A DNA stretch of 60,414 bases from an uncultured Sutterella sp. (GTDB lineage Bacteria; Pseudomonadota; Gammaproteobacteria; Burkholderiales; Burkholderiaceae_F), in assembly GCA_905198475.1 (NCBI GenBank), contig CAJKCQ010000005.1, positions 1 through 60,414 on the forward strand. Direction: 5' to 3'. Positions within the stretch are counted from its first letter, which is position 1. Each line of letters opens with the position of its first letter. Position numbers and translations under genes: made by a program. Under the pieces are notes generated by a model, which was not told where the DNA came from, ran no database searches, and worked only from the letters and a program-made list of their open reading frames with translations. Positions 17,323-25,933 of the stretch are shown piece by piece.

Positions 17323-18099
17323 TCAGAGCGGCAGCCTGAAGAACCGGATGGTATTGGCGCAGATTGCGGCGAGCGTTTCGTCGACGTCGAGCCCCTTCAC
17401 TTCGGCGATGGTCTCGCCCACGCGCCGCGAGTAGACGGGCTCGCAGCGCTTTCCCCTGTAGGGCACGGGTGCCATGTAGGGCGAGTCCGTCTCGATCATC
17501 AGGCGCTCGAGCGGAATCGCTGCCGCAATGGCGCGCAGCGCCTCGTTCTTTCTGAAGGTGAGGTTCCCCGTGAAGCTCACGTGCCCGCCGGCGGCCACCA
17601 CGCCCTCGGCCGTCTCGAGCGACCCGCAGAAGCAGTGCATCACGAAGCCTATGTCGCCAGCCTTCGCTTCGGCGAGGATCTCGAGCGCTGCGGCTTCGGC
17701 GTCCCGGGCGTGGACGATCAGGGGGCGCCCGGCCTTCCGCGCCGCGGCGATGTGCCGACGAAAGCGCGCACGCTGCCAGTCGAGGGGCTCCTTGCACCAG
17801 TAGAAGTCGAGCCCCGTCTCGCCCACCGCGACCATGCCGGGCTCCTCGGCGCGCTCGGCGATTTCGTCCACGTCCGCCTCGCGCGCGTCCTGGTACTCCG
17901 GATGCACGGCCCAGGCGCCGAAGAGAAAGCCGGGATGAAGGTCGAGGAGCGCGCGGAGCGGTTGGATGTCTCCGTCCTCGCACCCGATCGTCACGGCGGC
18001 GGGCATGCCTGCCGCCTTCATGCGCTCGATCACGGCCTCGCGGTCTTCGTCGAAAGCGTGGTCGGTGAGGTGGCAGTGAGAGTCGATGAAGGGCGTCAT
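17323..18099 (-). CDS. tatD: TatD-family metal-dependent hydrolase/DNase
   Basis: TatD proteins are TIM-barrel nucleases/hydrolases with two divalent metals. All usual ligands are visible: FIDSHCHL (H8, H10), VGETGLDFYW (Glu), PLIVHARDAE (His), FVMHCFCG (His) and IETDSPYM (Asp). The length of 258 residues is normal. It lies 14 nt downstream of the ABC permease stop, on the same strand, so it probably shares that transcript. Which of the TatD/YcfH/YjjV subgroups it belongs to cannot be told from the sequence alone. Confidence 0.88.
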   Translation of the reverse strand: MTPFIDSHCHLTDHAFDEDREAVIERMKAAGMPAAVTIGCEDGDIQPLRALLDLHPGFLFGAWAVHPEYQDAREADVDEIAERAEEPGMVAVGETGLDFYWCKEPLDWQRARFRRHIAAARKAGRPLIVHARDAEAAALEILAEAKAGDIGFVMHCFCGSLETAEGVVAAGGHVSFTGNLTFRKNEALRAIAAAIPLERLMIETDSPYMAPVPYRGKRCEPVYSRRVGETIAEVKGLDVDETLAAICANTIRFFRLPL

Positions 18100-18113
18100 G
18101 GTTAGGAATGGCC

Positions 18114-20537
18114 TCAGTCGATGTCGTTCACGGAGAGCTTGCGCGGGAACTCCTCGATCGCGCCCACGCGCATGAGGAAGAAGGACCCGTAGAGCACCGT
18201 GAGAAGGAGAAGGTGCGCGCAGGCGGGAAGAACGTCCGCTAGAACCGCGCCGTCCTGAGCGGCCGCGGCCGAGGCGTAGATGCCAGGCGTCGAGGGAAGG
18301 ATCTGCGCGACGCCCGCCGCAAGCGGATGCATGTTCTCCACCGGCCAGACCGCGCCCGAGATGAAGAGCGCCGGCGCGGAGATGATGACCGTGAGGGGCG
18401 CCGTCCAGGCGTTCGAGCGCACGGTCGTGACGATGGCGAGTCCGAAGGCGACCACCGCCGCGGCGTAGAGCGCGCAGACGAGGAGCACCGCCGGGGGATT
18501 CGCCATCGCGCCGTATTCACCGAAGAGGAACCCGAACCCCTGCATGTAGAGGAGCCACCCGAAGGCGATCGACCAGTAGGCGAAGAAGAGCCCGAGGCCT
18601 TCGCACCAGGGGCGCGCCACCACGTCGCGCACGAAGTTCCTCCGCGGGCGGCGGTAGAGCCAACCGCCTACCGACATGCCGATGCCCATGAGGAGCACGG
18701 CCTGCACGATCACGGGACCCACCAGGGGCACGGTGAAGTTGCCGTAGCCCGAGATCTCGTTGAAGCGGTAGGTGACGAGGACGCCCGGAGCGGAGAGCGT
18801 CGCCGCCTTCATCATCGTTCCGTCGGCGCCCGGGGTCATCACGCTCGCGAGGTCGATCCGGGAACGGGCGTCCCCCACCACGCCCGAGACCGCGCCCTGC
18901 ACGGCGCGCGCCTTCACGGGGTAGGCGCCGTTGCCGAGCACGTGGATCGTGGTGTTGCGTCCGCGCGCGAGGTCCTCCGTATATTCGGGCGGAATCGTCA
19001 CGAGGACGTCGGCGGTGCGGCGGCGGAAGGCGTCCATGCCTTCGGCTGCGGAATGCACGACGAAGCGGACGTCGGCGGCGGGAGCGGCCTCCAGGGCCGA
19101 GATGAAGCGCCCCGCGGCGGCCGAGCGGTCCAGGTCGACGATCCCGACGGGGATGCCCTCGACCTGCTGCGTGCCGTAGGGCCAGCCGTAGAAGATGAGG
19201 TAGAAGGCGACGGCGCCGCCCAGAATCGCGATCGTGTCGCGCGAGAGGAAGGCGTGCCGGAGCGTCAGCCCGAAGGCGGCAAGGAAGCCCGTGCGCGGAC
19301 GGTCGGGGGCGTCCGAGAAGGCGTCGTCCTTCTCGGCCGAAACCGTAAGGTTCTCGCTCATGCGCTCGCGGCGCTCCCATTTGCGCACGCGCGCGGTGAG
19401 GAGCGGAATCGAAATCGCGAAGCAGAGGACCGGGAAGACGAGCATCTCAAGCTGCGTCTTCGCAACGGCGTCCAGGGGGCTGCCGAGGATCCAGATCTGC
19501 GCCTGCGCCTCGAGGTAGTGTGTGAGGGGAAGGAGCAGGCCGAAGAGCCTCGCCCCCGGCGTCATCGCGTCGAGCGGGAAGGAGAAGCCCGTGAAGGGGA
19601 AGGTCGGGGCGATGAGGCAGATCGAGGCGGATAGCGCGATCACCCACGAGGGGGCGAGCGCCACCGCGAGGGAGGTCAGGGCCGCCATCGAGAGGATGAG
19701 GAGCCACCCGGCCGTGAACCAGAAGAGAATCGGGCCTGCGGCGCCCCAGCCGGCCCATCCCGCCCAGCCCGCGGTCCAGACCGAGATGAGGACGAGCCAG
19801 ACCGACACCCAGGGAATGAACTTCCCCACCATTGCGGCCGAGACCGATTCGCCCGCCTCATCGATGAGCTCGCGCAGACCGCCCTCGCGCCACTCGCGCG
19901 TCAGCATGCAGACGAAGCCGAGCAGCGCCCCCAAGGCCATCAGGCCCGGGATGAAGGTCGGGAGCAGGTAGGCGACGAAGTTGAAGCTCACGTTCCCCAT
20001 GAAGAGGACGTCGGGAATCGAGGCGCGCAGGCGCGCCGCGTTCTCGCGGAAGCTCCCGCCCGACTGAGCGGTGCTCCTCACCGCGAGGCTCGAGAGCTTC
20101 AGGGAGGAGAGCGCCGTCTTCACGTCCACTTCAAGGATCGTGCCCACGGCGTAGTAGGTCTTGTTGATCTCGAGCGACACGGGGGCCCCGCGTTCGCGCT
20201 TCTGATCGAGCTCAAAGTTCTTGGGAAGCGTGATCGTCGCATAGGTCCGCCGGGCGCGCAGCGCCTCGTCGGCGTCTTCGGCGGAGGCGAAGCTCTTCAA
20301 CTCAATCGACGGAATCGCCGAGAGCGCCGAGACCGCCTGGCGCGAGAGGGCGGAGCCGTCCGCGTCGACGAGACCCACGGGGAGCCCCGTCATCACGCCC
20401 GAATTGAAGGCGAAGAGGAGCACCACGCACCAGAAGACGGGCGCGGCGAAGCCGCAGAGCCATTCGAGCGGGTGCGAGAGGACCTGACGGAGTTCGAGCG
20501 CCGCGACGTGAGCCGCGTTCCGACACCATTGCCGCAT
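18114..20537 (-). CDS. Fused double ABC-2 type permease
   Basis: One 807-residue chain holding two ABC-2 membrane modules in tandem. Each has an N-terminal helix, a periplasmic domain opening with a GLVDAD/GIVDLD-type strand (LPVGLVDADGSALSRQAV, residues about 51-69; IPVGIVDLDRSAAAGRFI in the second half) and five to six C-terminal helices. A cytoplasmic linker (KWERRERMSENLTVSAEKDD) near residue 385-410 joins them. Such permeases usually occur as two proteins with an ATPase, as in YbhFSR. The HlyD-like gene lies 16 nt upstream and TolC before that, giving a tripartite exporter, but no ATPase is encoded here. The substrate is unknown. Confidence 0.82.
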   Translation of the reverse strand: MRQWCRNAAHVAALELRQVLSHPLEWLCGFAAPVFWCVVLLFAFNSGVMTGLPVGLVDADGSALSRQAVSALSAIPSIELKSFASAEDADEALRARRTYATITLPKNFELDQKRERGAPVSLEINKTYYAVGTILEVDVKTALSSLKLSSLAVRSTAQSGGSFRENAARLRASIPDVLFMGNVSFNFVAYLLPTFIPGLMALGALLGFVCMLTREWREGGLRELIDEAGESVSAAMVGKFIPWVSVWLVLISVWTAGWAGWAGWGAAGPILFWFTAGWLLILSMAALTSLAVALAPSWVIALSASICLIAPTFPFTGFSFPLDAMTPGARLFGLLLPLTHYLEAQAQIWILGSPLDAVAKTQLEMLVFPVLCFAISIPLLTARVRKWERRERMSENLTVSAEKDDAFSDAPDRPRTGFLAAFGLTLRHAFLSRDTIAILGGAVAFYLIFYGWPYGTQQVEGIPVGIVDLDRSAAAGRFISALEAAPAADVRFVVHSAAEGMDAFRRRTADVLVTIPPEYTEDLARGRNTTIHVLGNGAYPVKARAVQGAVSGVVGDARSRIDLASVMTPGADGTMMKAATLSAPGVLVTYRFNEISGYGNFTVPLVGPVIVQAVLLMGIGMSVGGWLYRRPRRNFVRDVVARPWCEGLGLFFAYWSIAFGWLLYMQGFGFLFGEYGAMANPPAVLLVCALYAAAVVAFGLAIVTTVRSNAWTAPLTVIISAPALFISGAVWPVENMHPLAAGVAQILPSTPGIYASAAAAQDGAVLADVLPACAHLLLLTVLYGSFFLMRVGAIEEFPRKLSVNDID

Positions 20538-20553
20538 GGCGGGGGACTCCGGG

Positions 20554-21588
20554 CTACTTGGCGGCGGAGGAGGTCGCGGCGGACGCGCGGTCCACGACCA
20601 CCGTCATGCCCGGGCGCAGGTCCGGATCGGCCTCGACCGGGCGGGCGCGCACTTCAAACGTGCGGATGTCGTAGCCCGAGGACTGGCGCGTGGCGCGCCA
20701 GACGGCATAGTCGCCGCGCGGATTGATCCAGTAGACGCGGAACTTCAGGGACCTGCCGAGCGCGGGCACGTCGGCCGTGAGCTCGGTGCCGACGCGGATT
20801 CCGGGGAGCTCGTCCTCGCGGATGTTGAAGACGGCCCAGCTGTCGGCGAGGTTCGTGACGAGAACGACGGGGAAGCCGGCCGGGGTCACCTCGCCCTCGT
20901 GCATCACGACGCGGGTGACTTCGCCCGAGGCGGGGGTCCTCACCTCGGCTTCGCCCGCGAGGGAGGACGCTTCGGCGACGCCCCCGGCGGCCTGGTTGGC
21001 GAGCGCCCGCGCGGCGGCCTTGTCCTGGCTGCGCGCGCCCTCCTCGAGGGCCGAGACCTTCGCTTCGGCCGCATGCACGAGCTCCGCGGCGCTCCGGCGC
21101 TGCGCCAACACTTCGTCGCGGCGCTGCGCGCTCACGAGTCCGTCCTTGTAGAGCGCTGAGACGCGGCCCCAGGAGGCGTCGGCCAGGGCGAGGCCGGCGC
21201 GGGCGCGCGTGAGGTCGGCGCGCGCGGCGTCGAGCTCCTGCGTGCGCGGACCTTCGTCGGCGAGCGAAACCTTCGCGCGGGCGGCGGCTTCAACGGCCTT
21301 GGCCTGCGCGACCTTCGCCTCGATTTCGGGGAGCGAAAGCCGCGCCACGGCGTCGCCCGCCTTCACGACGTCGCCCTCGCGGACGTGGACGGCGGCGAGA
21401 CGCCCGGGAACCTTTGCCGCCACGGAGACGGTGGTGGCGTCGATCATGCCCTGCAGCGGCACCGGCGTCGGGGTCATCGCCCGCCAGACGCCCCAGCCGA
21501 TGAAGAGCGCCGCGCCCGCGAGGACGACGCCGCCGGCCAGGGCCGGAATGAGGGAGGATTTCTGTGCCTGAGTGTTCTGCTGCTGCAT
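20554..21588 (-). CDS. HlyD-family periplasmic adaptor
   Basis: Membrane-fusion protein linking the inner-membrane permease to the TolC-type channel. The N-terminal helix (SLIPALAGGVVLAGAALFIG, residues 12-31) anchors it; the lipoyl half follows (VSVAAKVPGRLAAVHVREGD), then an alpha-hairpin coiled coil (about 85-200), the second lipoyl half (VRTPASGEVTRVVMHEGEV) and a beta-barrel (WAVFNIREDELPGIRVG). At 344 residues it is of YbhG/EmrA-like size. It is 98 nt downstream of the TolC gene and 16 nt before the permease. Confidence 0.88.
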   Translation of the reverse strand: MQQQNTQAQKSSLIPALAGGVVLAGAALFIGWGVWRAMTPTPVPLQGMIDATTVSVAAKVPGRLAAVHVREGDVVKAGDAVARLSLPEIEAKVAQAKAVEAAARAKVSLADEGPRTQELDAARADLTRARAGLALADASWGRVSALYKDGLVSAQRRDEVLAQRRSAAELVHAAEAKVSALEEGARSQDKAAARALANQAAGGVAEASSLAGEAEVRTPASGEVTRVVMHEGEVTPAGFPVVLVTNLADSWAVFNIREDELPGIRVGTELTADVPALGRSLKFRVYWINPRGDYAVWRATRQSSGYDIRTFEVRARPVEADPDLRPGMTVVVDRASAATSSAAK

Positions 21589-21686
21589 TTTGCGGGTTGT
21601 TTTGGCAATTGTCGGGTTGAGGGCCGCCCCGAGAGGAAGGTGGGCGGCGTCGGCGTCGGCGGAGGCGGCTCCTGGGCGCTCCGCCT

Positions 21687-23093
21687 TTACTGGGCGGCCT
21701 TGAAGTCGGCGCGGCCGATGGTGTTCGAGAAGTCGGGCATCACGCCGGCGGCGGCGTGGAGCATCGCCCAGGAGACGACGAACTTATAGGCGGCGGCGCG
21801 CTGCGCGATCTGCGCGCCCACGAGCTGCGTGCGCGCCTCGCGGACGTCGATGGCCGTGGAGAGGCCTTCGGCGAAGCTCGACTCCCTCAGGCGCAGGTTT
21901 TCCGCCGCCAGGGCGACGGTCGAGGCCGTGAGGTCGTACTCCTCGCGCGCCTGCGTGGTGCGCAGGAACGCCACCTCGACCATCGTCGCCAACTGGTTGT
22001 CGGCCTCCGACCGCGCGGCGCCTGCCTTCTCTTCGACGCTGCGCGCGGCGGCGAGCGCAGCGAAGCGGTCCTGGTTGCTCCAGAGCGTGAACTTCACGCC
22101 GATCCCGACCATCCAGTCGGGTTCGACCGGGGTGAGGTAGTGTTTGATGAGGTTCTTCGTGCCGAAGGCGAAGACCTGCGGGTGGAAGGCGCCCTCGGCG
22201 GCGCGCACGCCTTCGCCCGCCCGGCTCTTCTGCGCGTCGATGCGCGCGAGCACGGGGGAGTTGGCGCGGGCGCGCGCCTGCCACTCGGAGAGCGTGCCGA
22301 GGTCGCCCGTGAGGATGAAGAGCGGCGTGGCGAGGTTGGGGAGCGACTTCTCACGGAGCGCGCTCATGAGCTCGGCCTCCGCCACCCGGGCGCTCGTCCC
22401 CGCGGCGACGAGCTCGCGGCGGGCCGCGTCGCGCGAGACTTCGACCGACATGCGCTCGATCTTCGAGATGAGGCCCTTCGCCTCAAAGCGCTTCGCGCGG
22501 TGGACCTGCTCCTCTTCGTCTGCGAGGGCCTTTTTGCGGAGGTCCTCCACCGAGCGGGCGAGCTGAACGCCCCAGTAGCGCGCGGCGAGGTCGGCGTCCT
22601 TCTCTTCGAGACGGGCGTCGCGCGAGGCCGCGGCCTCGCGCACCTCGTGCTCGAGCGCGTTCTGCTTGGCGGTGATCTGTCCGCCCGTGTAGATGGGCCA
22701 GGTGGCCGCGATCATCGCGCGCGGCCCCGAGAGGTCGTAGTTTTCCGAGAAGCTCAGCCGGCTCGGGATGAGGGGCCTGCCGTCCGTGAGCCGATTGCCG
22801 AGGGCCTGCAGGTTCGCCGGCACGTCGACGTCGAGATTGAGCTCCTTCCTCCCTTCGATCTGCATCGCGGTCAAGTCCACCTTCGGGCCCGAGAGCGCCT
22901 TGGCGCTTTCGGCCGCGTGCTGCGCGCGGGCGACCTCCGCGGTGTCGGCGCGGAAGATGTCGGCGCGTTCGTGGAAGGTGCGCCGCGCGTCTTCAAAGGT
23001 GAGCGCCGACGGGGTGCCGGCGGCTTCGGCCGTGAGGGCGGCGAGCGCAAGAAGAAGGGCCGCGGCGGGCGCGGCGCAAAGGGCGATGGGCAT
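21687..23093 (-). CDS. TolC-family outer membrane efflux protein
   Basis: Outer-membrane channel for the exporter encoded downstream. A signal peptide (residues 1-24, ending LTAEA) is followed by two long helical-hairpin repeats with the typical pattern: LTFEDARRTFHERADIF and the LSGPRAMIAATWPIYTGGQI beta segment, then a second copy with VGIGVKFTLWSNQDRFAALA. The length of 468 residues is standard. The ATG at 23093 starts the signal peptide. A short palindrome 22 nt upstream looks like a TetR-type operator. It is the first gene of the minus-strand run to 13267. Confidence 0.87.
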   Translation of the reverse strand: MPIALCAAPAAALLLALAALTAEAAGTPSALTFEDARRTFHERADIFRADTAEVARAQHAAESAKALSGPKVDLTAMQIEGRKELNLDVDVPANLQALGNRLTDGRPLIPSRLSFSENYDLSGPRAMIAATWPIYTGGQITAKQNALEHEVREAAASRDARLEEKDADLAARYWGVQLARSVEDLRKKALADEEEQVHRAKRFEAKGLISKIERMSVEVSRDAARRELVAAGTSARVAEAELMSALREKSLPNLATPLFILTGDLGTLSEWQARARANSPVLARIDAQKSRAGEGVRAAEGAFHPQVFAFGTKNLIKHYLTPVEPDWMVGIGVKFTLWSNQDRFAALAAARSVEEKAGAARSEADNQLATMVEVAFLRTTQAREEYDLTASTVALAAENLRLRESSFAEGLSTAIDVREARTQLVGAQIAQRAAAYKFVVSWAMLHAAAGVMPDFSNTIGRADFKAAQ

Positions 23094-23112
23094 GGCGATG
23101 GACGACTACTTA

Positions 23113-23126
23113 CCGATCGGTTAGCA
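23113..23126 (-). promoter_or_regulatory. Candidate TetR-type operator upstream of tolC
   Basis: TTACCGATCGGTTA contains a perfect 10-bp palindrome (ACCGATCGGT, 23115-23124) and sits about 20 nt before the start codon. Palindromes of this kind often bind TetR-family repressors of efflux operons. No TetR gene is in the window. Confidence 0.4.
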
Positions 23127-23355
23127 TGAGTTGAGGCCGGATTTTAGTTGAAAACTCTCCGCCCGGGGCGCGGCCTCGCGGGCGTGTTGACCGGCGCGTT
23201 CCCGGCGGATGCAACTCGGAACACTTCCGCAGCGCTCATCGACTACCCGGGCGGGTAGGATGCAGGTGCGCCGCAGGAGGCGCAGGAGCGTGCGCAAGAC
23301 CCCGCGCACGCCCGACAGCTCTCCGCGGATGCTCCGCAATGAAAGGAGAAAAGAA

Positions 23356-24009
23356 ATGCTGCATCACGAAGACATCTACACGGAGACCCCCTCCAATCCG
23401 AACACCCTTGAGGCCCTCGGGCCCCTGGCGCCCCTCGCGGGCACCTGGTACGGCGCCGAAGGCGTGGACACGCACCCCGTCGCCGAAGGCACCGAGTCCG
23501 AGCCCTTCGTCGAGACGCAGACCTATGAGCTTCTCGACCCGCAGAACTCCGGCCCGCAGCTCTTCTACGGCCTGCGCTACCACGTCGCCGTGACAAAGCC
23601 CGGCGAGCTCACCGCCTTCCACGACCAGGTGGGCTACCTCCTCTGGGAGCCCGCGACGGAGACTGTCTACATGACGCTCGCCATTCCGCGCGGCCAGATC
23701 GCGATGGCCTCGGGCAAGGCCAAGCCCGGCGACCGCCGGATCAAGCTCCACGCCGAGCGCGGCACGACCGTGAACGGCATCTGCTCGAATCCGTTCCTCG
23801 AGAAGAACTTCCGCACGGAGTCCTGGGACATCACCTTCACCTTCAATGAAGACGGGTCGATCAGCTACGAGGAGGACACGCTCCTCGTGATTCCGGGCGT
23901 CGAGCGCGCGTTCCACCACACCGACAAGAACACGCTCCGCATGATCGCCGCGCCGCGTCCCAACGCCGCGATGGTTGAGGCCGGGCTCTGCAACCGCAAT
24001 CCGAAGTGA
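23356..24009 (+). CDS. Nitrobindin-like heme-binding beta-barrel protein
   Basis: The family (THAP4 heme-binding/nitrobindin fold) is a ten-stranded barrel binding heme and, in studied members, reacting with NO or peroxynitrite. Family features here are LAPLAGTWYGAEGVDTHP near the N-terminus, ETQTYELLDPQNSGPQLFYG, and FHDQVGYLLWEP followed by LAIPRGQIAMASG. The C-terminal FHHTDKNTLRMI carries candidate heme-ligand histidines. There is no signal peptide, so it is cytoplasmic. It has 217 residues from the ATG at 23356, which follows GAAAGGAGAA (23341-23350). The in-frame extension to 23209 is not used. It fits the other NO-related genes in the window. Confidence 0.75.
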   Translation: MLHHEDIYTETPSNPNTLEALGPLAPLAGTWYGAEGVDTHPVAEGTESEPFVETQTYELLDPQNSGPQLFYGLRYHVAVTKPGELTAFHDQVGYLLWEPATETVYMTLAIPRGQIAMASGKAKPGDRRIKLHAERGTTVNGICSNPFLEKNFRTESWDITFTFNEDGSISYEEDTLLVIPGVERAFHHTDKNTLRMIAAPRPNAAMVEAGLCNRNPK

Positions 24010-24077
24010 TTTCCTTCCCTCGCCGGGGCGGCCTGAGGACGATCCTCGGGCCGCTCCGGTGAAGGCGGACGAACGAA

Positions 24078-24136
24078 GAAGAGGCCCGCCGCACGAGGAC
24101 TCCCCAAAACGGGAGTCCGGTGCGGCGAGCCTCTTC
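24078..24136. terminator. Bidirectional terminator between convergent genes
   Basis: GAAGAGGC (24078-24085) pairs with GCCTCTTC (24129-24136); the inner arms GCCGCAC/GTGCGGC and GACTCCC/GGGAGTC extend it to about 22 bp around an AAAA loop. It separates the beta-barrel gene (+) and the lipoprotein gene (-). Confidence 0.75.
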
Positions 24137-24164
24137 AAATGGGCGAGCGGTCAAGGAAGGGCGG

Positions 24165-24632
24165 CTACCACCACCACCCCCAGCCCATGCCCCAGCGCGG
24201 ACCCCAGAACCAACCGTCGCTCACGTAGAGGCGCATCCGCTCACGCTCGGCCTCGGCCTCCTTGGCGCGGGACTGCGCGCGCTCGAGCGCAAAGCGCAGG
24301 TCCTGGTCAAGACCCGGGGCGCCCTCGGGGCGCTTCAATTCAATCTGCGCGCCGAAGCGGAAGTCCTTCACGACGTAGGGAGTTTCGGTCGAGGCCTTGG
24401 CGCCCGAAGGCCACGTTGCGGTGAAGCCCGCAATGACGCCGCCCGCCGCTTCGAGCTCGCTCTTCTTGTAGGGAACTTCGACGGGCGCGCGCCCGTAGGT
24501 TTCGCGGCCGTCGGCGCTCGAAATCATCGCTCCCTCCGGGTCGCTCGCCACCTGCACGTAGGTGGTGCAGCCCGAAAGGGCGAGGGCGATGAGGGAGAGC
24601 GCGAGAAGTGAGGGTGCTGAACGTAGACGCAT
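24165..24632 (-). CDS. Small lipoprotein, function unknown
   Basis: A 155-residue protein with lipobox LALSGC (acylated C22), then TYVQVASDPEGAMISSADGR, which resembles the PEGA-type carbohydrate/surface beta motif in position and composition. A helical Arg/Glu-rich stretch (about 112-135) precedes an aromatic and glycine-rich end, WFWGPRWGMGWGWWW. The aromatic tail is odd and could contact membrane or peptidoglycan. Anchoring in the outer or inner membrane is expected from the lipobox. It is transcribed alone toward the shared terminator. No close functional match is recognised. Confidence 0.65.
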   Translation of the reverse strand: MRLRSAPSLLALSLIALALSGCTTYVQVASDPEGAMISSADGRETYGRAPVEVPYKKSELEAAGGVIAGFTATWPSGAKASTETPYVVKDFRFGAQIELKRPEGAPGLDQDLRFALERAQSRAKEAEAERERMRLYVSDGWFWGPRWGMGWGWWW

Positions 24633-24743
24633 GGTGCTTCAAATGCTCCATGAAAAAATGTTTCTGTTCTCTCCACTCTATCACCGCCCTTTGAAAAACA
24701 AGGAAAAGAATGGCGACCGTCTGCAACAGGCGGGTGAGAAATG

Positions 24744-24772
24744 GAAGAGGCCCGCGAGGAGCGGGCCCCTTC
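24744..24772 (-). terminator. Hairpin terminator after the LysR gene
   Basis: GAAGAGGCCCGC (24744-24755) pairs with GCGGGCCCCTTC (24761-24772) with one mismatch, 29 nt beyond the LysR stop on the minus strand. Confidence 0.6.
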
Positions 24773-24800
24773 GAAAGGGACCGGGGGGACGGCCGGAAGG

Positions 24801-25757
24801 TCAGTCGGCCTCGAGCGCTCCGAGGCGCTTCGCTTCCGACCGGGCGCTCTGGGTGACGACGCCGCGCACCCACTGCATGAAGGGGTCGGAGTGCGTGCCG
24901 TGGTGCCAGACGAGGCAGGGCGTGAAGGGACTCACCTCCGCGGGGGCCGGCAGCATTCTGAGCCCGTAGCGGTTGTCGCGCAGGAAATGCAGCAGCGTGA
25001 GCACGGGCGCGATGAACGTGTAGTCCGTGTCCATCAGGGCGTAGGGCACGGCGAGGAAGTAGGGCATCGAAACGGCCGTCTCCTGGCCGGTCGCGCCCGA
25101 GGCGGCGGTGCTGAATTCGGGCGCCCCTGAGAAGTCCATCGACACCTGGCGGTAGGCGCGCAGGTCCTCCATCGCGAGGCGCCCCTTTTCGGTGTAGAGC
25201 GCGATCAGCGGGTGCCCCTCGCGCACGAGGATCCCGCAGCGCGAGCGGTAGAGCTCGAGCATGTGGAAGTCCTTCGGGACGTTCTTGAGGGGGTAGATCG
25301 CGAGGTCGGCGCGCCCGGAGCGCAGCAGTTCGAGCATCTCGCTGTTGATCGGCAGAACTTCAAGCGACGCGTTGGGAGCGGCTTTGGCGAAGCGCACGAT
25401 CGCCTCGCGCAGGATCGTCATCACCGCGTTGTCCACGCCGAGGATGCGCACGGTGCGCTTCACGCTCGCGATCTCGAAGGTGTCGTTCGAGAAGAGCCCC
25501 TTCGAGGAGGTGAGAAGGTCGAGGATGCGCGGCAGCATGTCGCGCATGCGCGTCGTCGGGAGCATCTGCAGTCCCGCGCGCACGAAGAGCTCGTCCTCGA
25601 AGATCCCGCGCAGGCGCGCAAGGCGGCGCGAGGCCGAGCCCATGCTCAGGCCGTGCTTGCCCGCCGCGGCCGTGAGGCTCTGCGTCTGGGCGAGCGTGAC
25701 GAGGAAGCGCAGCTCCTCGAGACTCAGGTCCGGCTGGGGCGTATCGAGAAGCGCCAT
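24801..25757 (-). CDS. LysR-family transcriptional regulator
   Basis: The N-terminal winged helix-turn-helix (SLEELRFLVTLAQTQSLTAA, residues 12-31, and GLSMGSASRRLARLRGIFED) is followed by a linker helix and a substrate-binding-type effector domain (about 95-300; VRILGVDNAVMTILREAI, LLRSGRADLAIYPL). The length of 318 residues is typical. It is divergent from the TerB-BrxD-BrxHI island with about 175 bp between starts, so it could control that operon, but LysR regulators often control other divergent genes and no operator with the T-N11-A pattern stands out. The effector is unknown. Confidence 0.87.
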   Translation of the reverse strand: MALLDTPQPDLSLEELRFLVTLAQTQSLTAAAGKHGLSMGSASRRLARLRGIFEDELFVRAGLQMLPTTRMRDMLPRILDLLTSSKGLFSNDTFEIASVKRTVRILGVDNAVMTILREAIVRFAKAAPNASLEVLPINSEMLELLRSGRADLAIYPLKNVPKDFHMLELYRSRCGILVREGHPLIALYTEKGRLAMEDLRAYRQVSMDFSGAPEFSTAASGATGQETAVSMPYFLAVPYALMDTDYTFIAPVLTLLHFLRDNRYGLRMLPAPAEVSPFTPCLVWHHGTHSDPFMQWVRGVVTQSARSEAKRLGALEAD

Positions 25758-25933
25758 GAGGATCAGTTCTCCGCAAAGAGTGTCGGGCCGGCGCGGGAGC
25801 GCGCCGGACGGTCAAGTTGAAATGCTAATCCACCGCGCCGGTTTTCGGCGGATTTTGCACATGAACGGGGCACCGAAAATGGTCATGCCCTGAGAAAGGA
25901 CACTTTGCGGTATCCTTTGGGGAGTTGATTTTC

